Source: Mesotaenium endlicherianum
Taxonomy: Eukaryota; Streptophyta; Zygnematophyceae; Zygnematales; Mesotaeniaceae
Assembly: GCA_009602735.1 (NCBI GenBank)
Contig: WELA01009603.1
Coordinates: 236,594 to 300,593, forward strand
Direction: 5' to 3'
Length of the DNA: 64,000 bases
The notes below the pieces were generated by a model. The model was not told the DNA's origin. It did not search any database and saw nothing but the letters and a program-made list of their open reading frames with translations. Numbering within the stretch: the first letter of the stretch is position 1; each line of letters opens with the position of its first letter. Positions 63,925 through 64,000 of the stretch are shown here, piece by piece. A program made the translations under genes and the position numbers.

Positions 63925-64000
63925 TGTAAGGTTATGAAAGTGTAGTTTGTTTCTTTCTAGTATTTTATGTGCATAGAGTGTGATTTTAGAAGAACTTTGG
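63925..64000 (+). repeat. Start of another GypB LTR (+), runs off the edge
   Basis: TGTAAGGTTATGAAAGTG followed by tagagtgtgatttt, resembling the first ~100 bp of GypB LTRs with small deletions. It faces away from the truncated GypB-4 LTR. Confidence 0.5.

Overview
This is a plant nuclear, repeat-only window. I find no convincing host protein-coding gene and no rRNA or intact tRNA gene. Almost every base belongs to nested LTR retrotransposons of the Ty3/gypsy chromovirus type (pol ending in a chromodomain), plus a hAT transposase remnant, a Ty1/copia RT scrap and one unclassified inserted element. Plant-type Met-tRNA primer sites, TATA boxes and chromodomain pol genes point to a land plant. 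The nesting and decay suggest pericentromeric or other heterochromatin. I cannot name the species; a bryophyte, lycophyte or fern is a guess.

Three gypsy families recur and are named here by their LTRs. GypA has a ~500 bp LTR starting TGTAGTGATTTGAG and ending TTTCACTACA. GypB has a ~745 bp LTR starting TGTAAGGT and ending CCCTTTCA. GypC has a ~730 bp LTR starting TGTAATAAATC and ending CATTTCA. All three use a PBS reading TGGTATCGGAGC.

Layout. 1-998: unassigned edge and a GypA solo LTR. 999-16418: GypA-1 (-), split by GypB-1 (+, 3453-12374). GypB-1 carries GypA-2 (+, 4577-10497) in its gag and is cut at its right end by a GypC LTR fragment (12375-12844). 16419-18800: unassigned DNA, a hAT remnant (-) and a copia fragment (+). 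18801-41105: GypA-3 (+), split by GypC-1 (-, 20690-38732). GypC-1 is split by GypA-4 (+, 25436-35172), which is split by GypB-2 (-, 30098-33533). 41106-44015: GypB-3 (+), in the 3' UTR of GypA-3. 44016-54477: a tandem GypA array in which internal regions share LTRs (GypA-5/6). 54478-~63917: GypB-4 (-), containing element D (56832-60522). From ~63925 another GypB LTR (+) runs off the edge. Insertions are bounded by 5-bp target duplications where both ends survive.

As a system, each family encodes Gag, protease, RT, RNase H and a chromodomain integrase. In GypA and GypB, gag and pro-pol lie in a -1 frame relation, with a canonical slippery heptamer followed by a perfect hairpin (AAAAAAC in GypA, GGGAAAA in GypB), so a programmed -1 frameshift is likely. 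Every copy has stops, frameshifts or deletions, so any activity would need products from elsewhere. The two most novel items are a long accessory ORF downstream of the GypC integrase (21602-23246) and element D, which has inverted termini, a possible 2-bp target duplication, a zinc-ribbon ORF and a convergent intact coiled-coil ORF.
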